Assembly: GCA_002404055.1 (NCBI GenBank)
Contig: DHIZ01000156.1
Span: 5,459 to 11,141 of the forward strand
Direction of reading: 5' to 3'
Length of the DNA: 5,683 nt
Origin: Chloroflexi bacterium UBA4733
GTDB taxonomy: Bacteria; Chloroflexota; UBA4733
A program made the position numbers and the translations under genes. How positions within the stretch are numbered: position 1 is the stretch's first letter; the number at the start of each line of letters is the position of its first letter. The notes under the pieces were generated by a model, which made no database searches, was not told where the DNA came from, and saw only the letters and a program-made list of their open reading frames with translations. Shown here piece by piece: positions 4,402 to 5,683 of this stretch.

Positions 4402-5595
4402 GTGGCACTGGTAACGCTCGCAACACGGCTCGGTACCTTGGCATCCTCCTGGTCCATCGAGGCTGATCACCTGCTCGTCCAGCGCTCCATCCAGCGAGGG
4501 GATGTCATTTCCCTTGCCCCGGTGACGCCGGACTTGCCGCCACCCCCGTCAGTTTTGGCGGCGCTGGCCGAAGCAGGGGCATCCCCGGTCGTCCACCCGC
4601 CATCGCCTGCGATGCATCTTTCCTTGCGGGCAGCCATGGCAGCGTGGTACGAGCGCCGCTTCAAGGTCAGCCTCAGCCCGAATCAGCACGTGTTGCCCCT
4701 GAACGGAGCGAGGGACGGGTTGGCGTCCATCCCTACGCTGGTCACGAACCCGGGCGACGTGGTGCTCGTGCCCGACCCTGGCTACCCGCTCTACGCGGCG
4801 GCGGCCCGGTTTGCCGGGGCCGTCGCCGTGCCGATACCGCTGCACGCCGACAGCGGTTTCTTACCGGACATGGCAGCCATCCCCGCAGCCGTCGCCGACC
4901 GTGCCCGGTTGCTCTACCTCAACTACCCCAACAGCCCCACCGGCGCTATCGCGCCTGCCTCGTTCTACCACGAGGTCGTGGCCTTCGCCAAGCGCCACAA
5001 CCTCGTGGTCTGCCAGGATATGAGCTTCGCCGGCGTCACCTACGAGGGATACCGCCCGTTGAGTTTCTTGGAGATCCCCGGCGCGCTGGATGTCGGCGTC
5101 GAGATCCATTCCCTGTCGATCGCCTTCAACATGCCCGGCTATGGCATCGGCGTGCTCCTCGGCAACCGGCAGTTGGTGGAGGCCATGGGTCGTGTGCAGG
5201 CCGTGCTTGGCGCTCCCCTGCCGGAACCCATCCAGCGTGCCGCCAGGGCCGCCGTCGAGGCCACCCCGCCCGACTGGTTCCAGCAGCGCGACGCAATCTA
5301 CCGAGACCGACGTGACCTCGTTGTCCGCACGCTCGCGAAGGTTGGCCTGGTCGCCGAGCTGCCGAAGGCGACGCCCTGTATCTGGGCAGCCGTACCGGCA
5401 GGCCAGGCCGCGGAGGAATATGCTGCCGGCCTGCTCAAGGACTGCGGCGTCTGGGTCTTGCCGGGCACCCGATTTGGCACGCACGGTGAAGGCTATATCA
5501 GGGTCTCTCTGACCGTGCCCGACGATCGTCTACAGGAAGCGCTGGGTCGCATCGCAGCGCGCCCGGTCGGCTCCCTACCGGCGCCGCCCGCCTGA
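4402..5595 (+). CDS. DapL-like class I/II aminotransferase homologue lacking the catalytic lysine (probable pseudoenzyme)
   Basis: The gene encodes 397 residues from GTG 4402. The start fits the family N-terminus (ATRLGTL aligning with the AKRLxxL of DapL proteins), and the length is normal. Family members are PLP enzymes; DapL transfers an amino group in lysine/diaminopimelate synthesis. Family blocks are clear in order: GDVISL, VLPLNGARDGLASIP (G102-G106), PGDVVLVPDPGYPLY, LYLNYPNSPTGA (N177), VCQD (D206), YEGYRPLSFLEIPGA, GFxxHGEGYIRVSLTVP-like end (R367). However HSLSIAFNMPGYGIG has Ile240 where the Schiff-base Lys belongs, and Gly248 where the phosphate-binding Arg belongs (AspAT K258/R266 spacing preserved). 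Phe209 replaces the usual Tyr. N177, D206, S237 and R367 are kept. Normal transamination is therefore not expected. It may bind PLP, PMP or an amino acid as a sensor or scaffold, or do lysine-independent chemistry. Confidence 0.85.
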   Translation: MALVTLATRLGTLASSWSIEADHLLVQRSIQRGDVISLAPVTPDLPPPPSVLAALAEAGASPVVHPPSPAMHLSLRAAMAAWYERRFKVSLSPNQHVLPLNGARDGLASIPTLVTNPGDVVLVPDPGYPLYAAAARFAGAVAVPIPLHADSGFLPDMAAIPAAVADRARLLYLNYPNSPTGAIAPASFYHEVVAFAKRHNLVVCQDMSFAGVTYEGYRPLSFLEIPGALDVGVEIHSLSIAFNMPGYGIGVLLGNRQLVEAMGRVQAVLGAPLPEPIQRAARAAVEATPPDWFQQRDAIYRDRRDLVVRTLAKVGLVAELPKATPCIWAAVPAGQAAEEYAAGLLKDCGVWVLPGTRFGTHGEGYIRVSLTVPDDRLQEALGRIAARPVGSLPAPPA

Positions 5596-5604
5596 ACAGC
5601 GGGC
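5586..5604 (+). terminator. Hairpin spanning the stop of the aminotransferase-like gene
   Basis: GCCCGC (5586-5591), loop of seven bases, GCGGGC (5599-5604) form a perfect 6-bp GC stem that includes the TGA stop (5593-5595). No U-tract follows, so it may be a 3'-end structure rather than an efficient intrinsic terminator. Confidence 0.3.
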
Positions 5605-5683
5605 TGCGTCTAAGCATGTAACCATAACTTTGGCATAGACCGCTCCAGAGGGGATTGGCTGCAAAAGCATGCCTTTGTTCTGG

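Noticed and set aside
5605..5683. Possible start of a mobile element or att site at the window end (AGCATG repeated, AT-richer sequence)
   Set aside because: The six-base repeat is too short, and no element gene or tRNA is visible before the window ends.

Overview
The window is a GC-rich (by eye roughly 65% G+C) bacterial chromosomal segment. Use of GTG starts, purine-rich Shine-Dalgarno sites, a DUF2148/ferredoxin-type protein and a membrane-anchored HVHAHL-motif protein suggest a Chloroflexota-like organism (for example a thermomicrobial lineage) or another GC-rich, Gram-positive-like lineage. This assignment is an inference from protein character and is not proven. I see no rRNA, tRNA, CRISPR array or insertion sequence.

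Layout. Bases 1-123 are the last 40 codons of a probable beta-propeller (YVTN/NHL-like) protein. A 176-base gap follows, holding a large composite hairpin (152-188) and a perfect 14-bp palindrome (223-236). Five tightly spaced plus-strand genes then occupy 300-3335: a DUF2148 protein with an Fe-S cysteine motif; a membrane-anchored PepSY-domain protein; a small protein with four predicted membrane segments; a membrane-anchored protein with a HVHAHLAIF motif, coupled to the previous gene by a TGATG stop/start overlap; and an IunH-type nucleoside hydrolase. A convergent gap (3336-3463) carries two tandem hairpins. A minus-strand gene of unknown function (3940 to 3464) has a very good Shine-Dalgarno site. 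A 461-base divergent region (3941-4401) contains an AT-rich island with dyad symmetry. The last gene (4402-5595) encodes a full-length homologue of LL-diaminopimelate-type class I/II aminotransferases.

Most notable point. The aminotransferase homologue aligns along its length with the DapL family, but the Schiff-base lysine position (SLSK in the family) is isoleucine (SLSI, residue 240). The phosphate-binding arginine eight residues later is glycine (residue 248), and the PLP-contacting tyrosine is phenylalanine (residue 209). The reading frame is intact with normal codon use, so it looks like a maintained pseudoenzyme or a fold with a new function rather than a decaying gene.

How the genes may work together. 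The five-gene run is probably one transcription unit. Three of its members are membrane proteins of unknown role, and the Fe-S protein and the nucleoside hydrolase share no obvious pathway. The minus-strand gene and the aminotransferase-like gene diverge from a shared AT-rich region and could be co-regulated.
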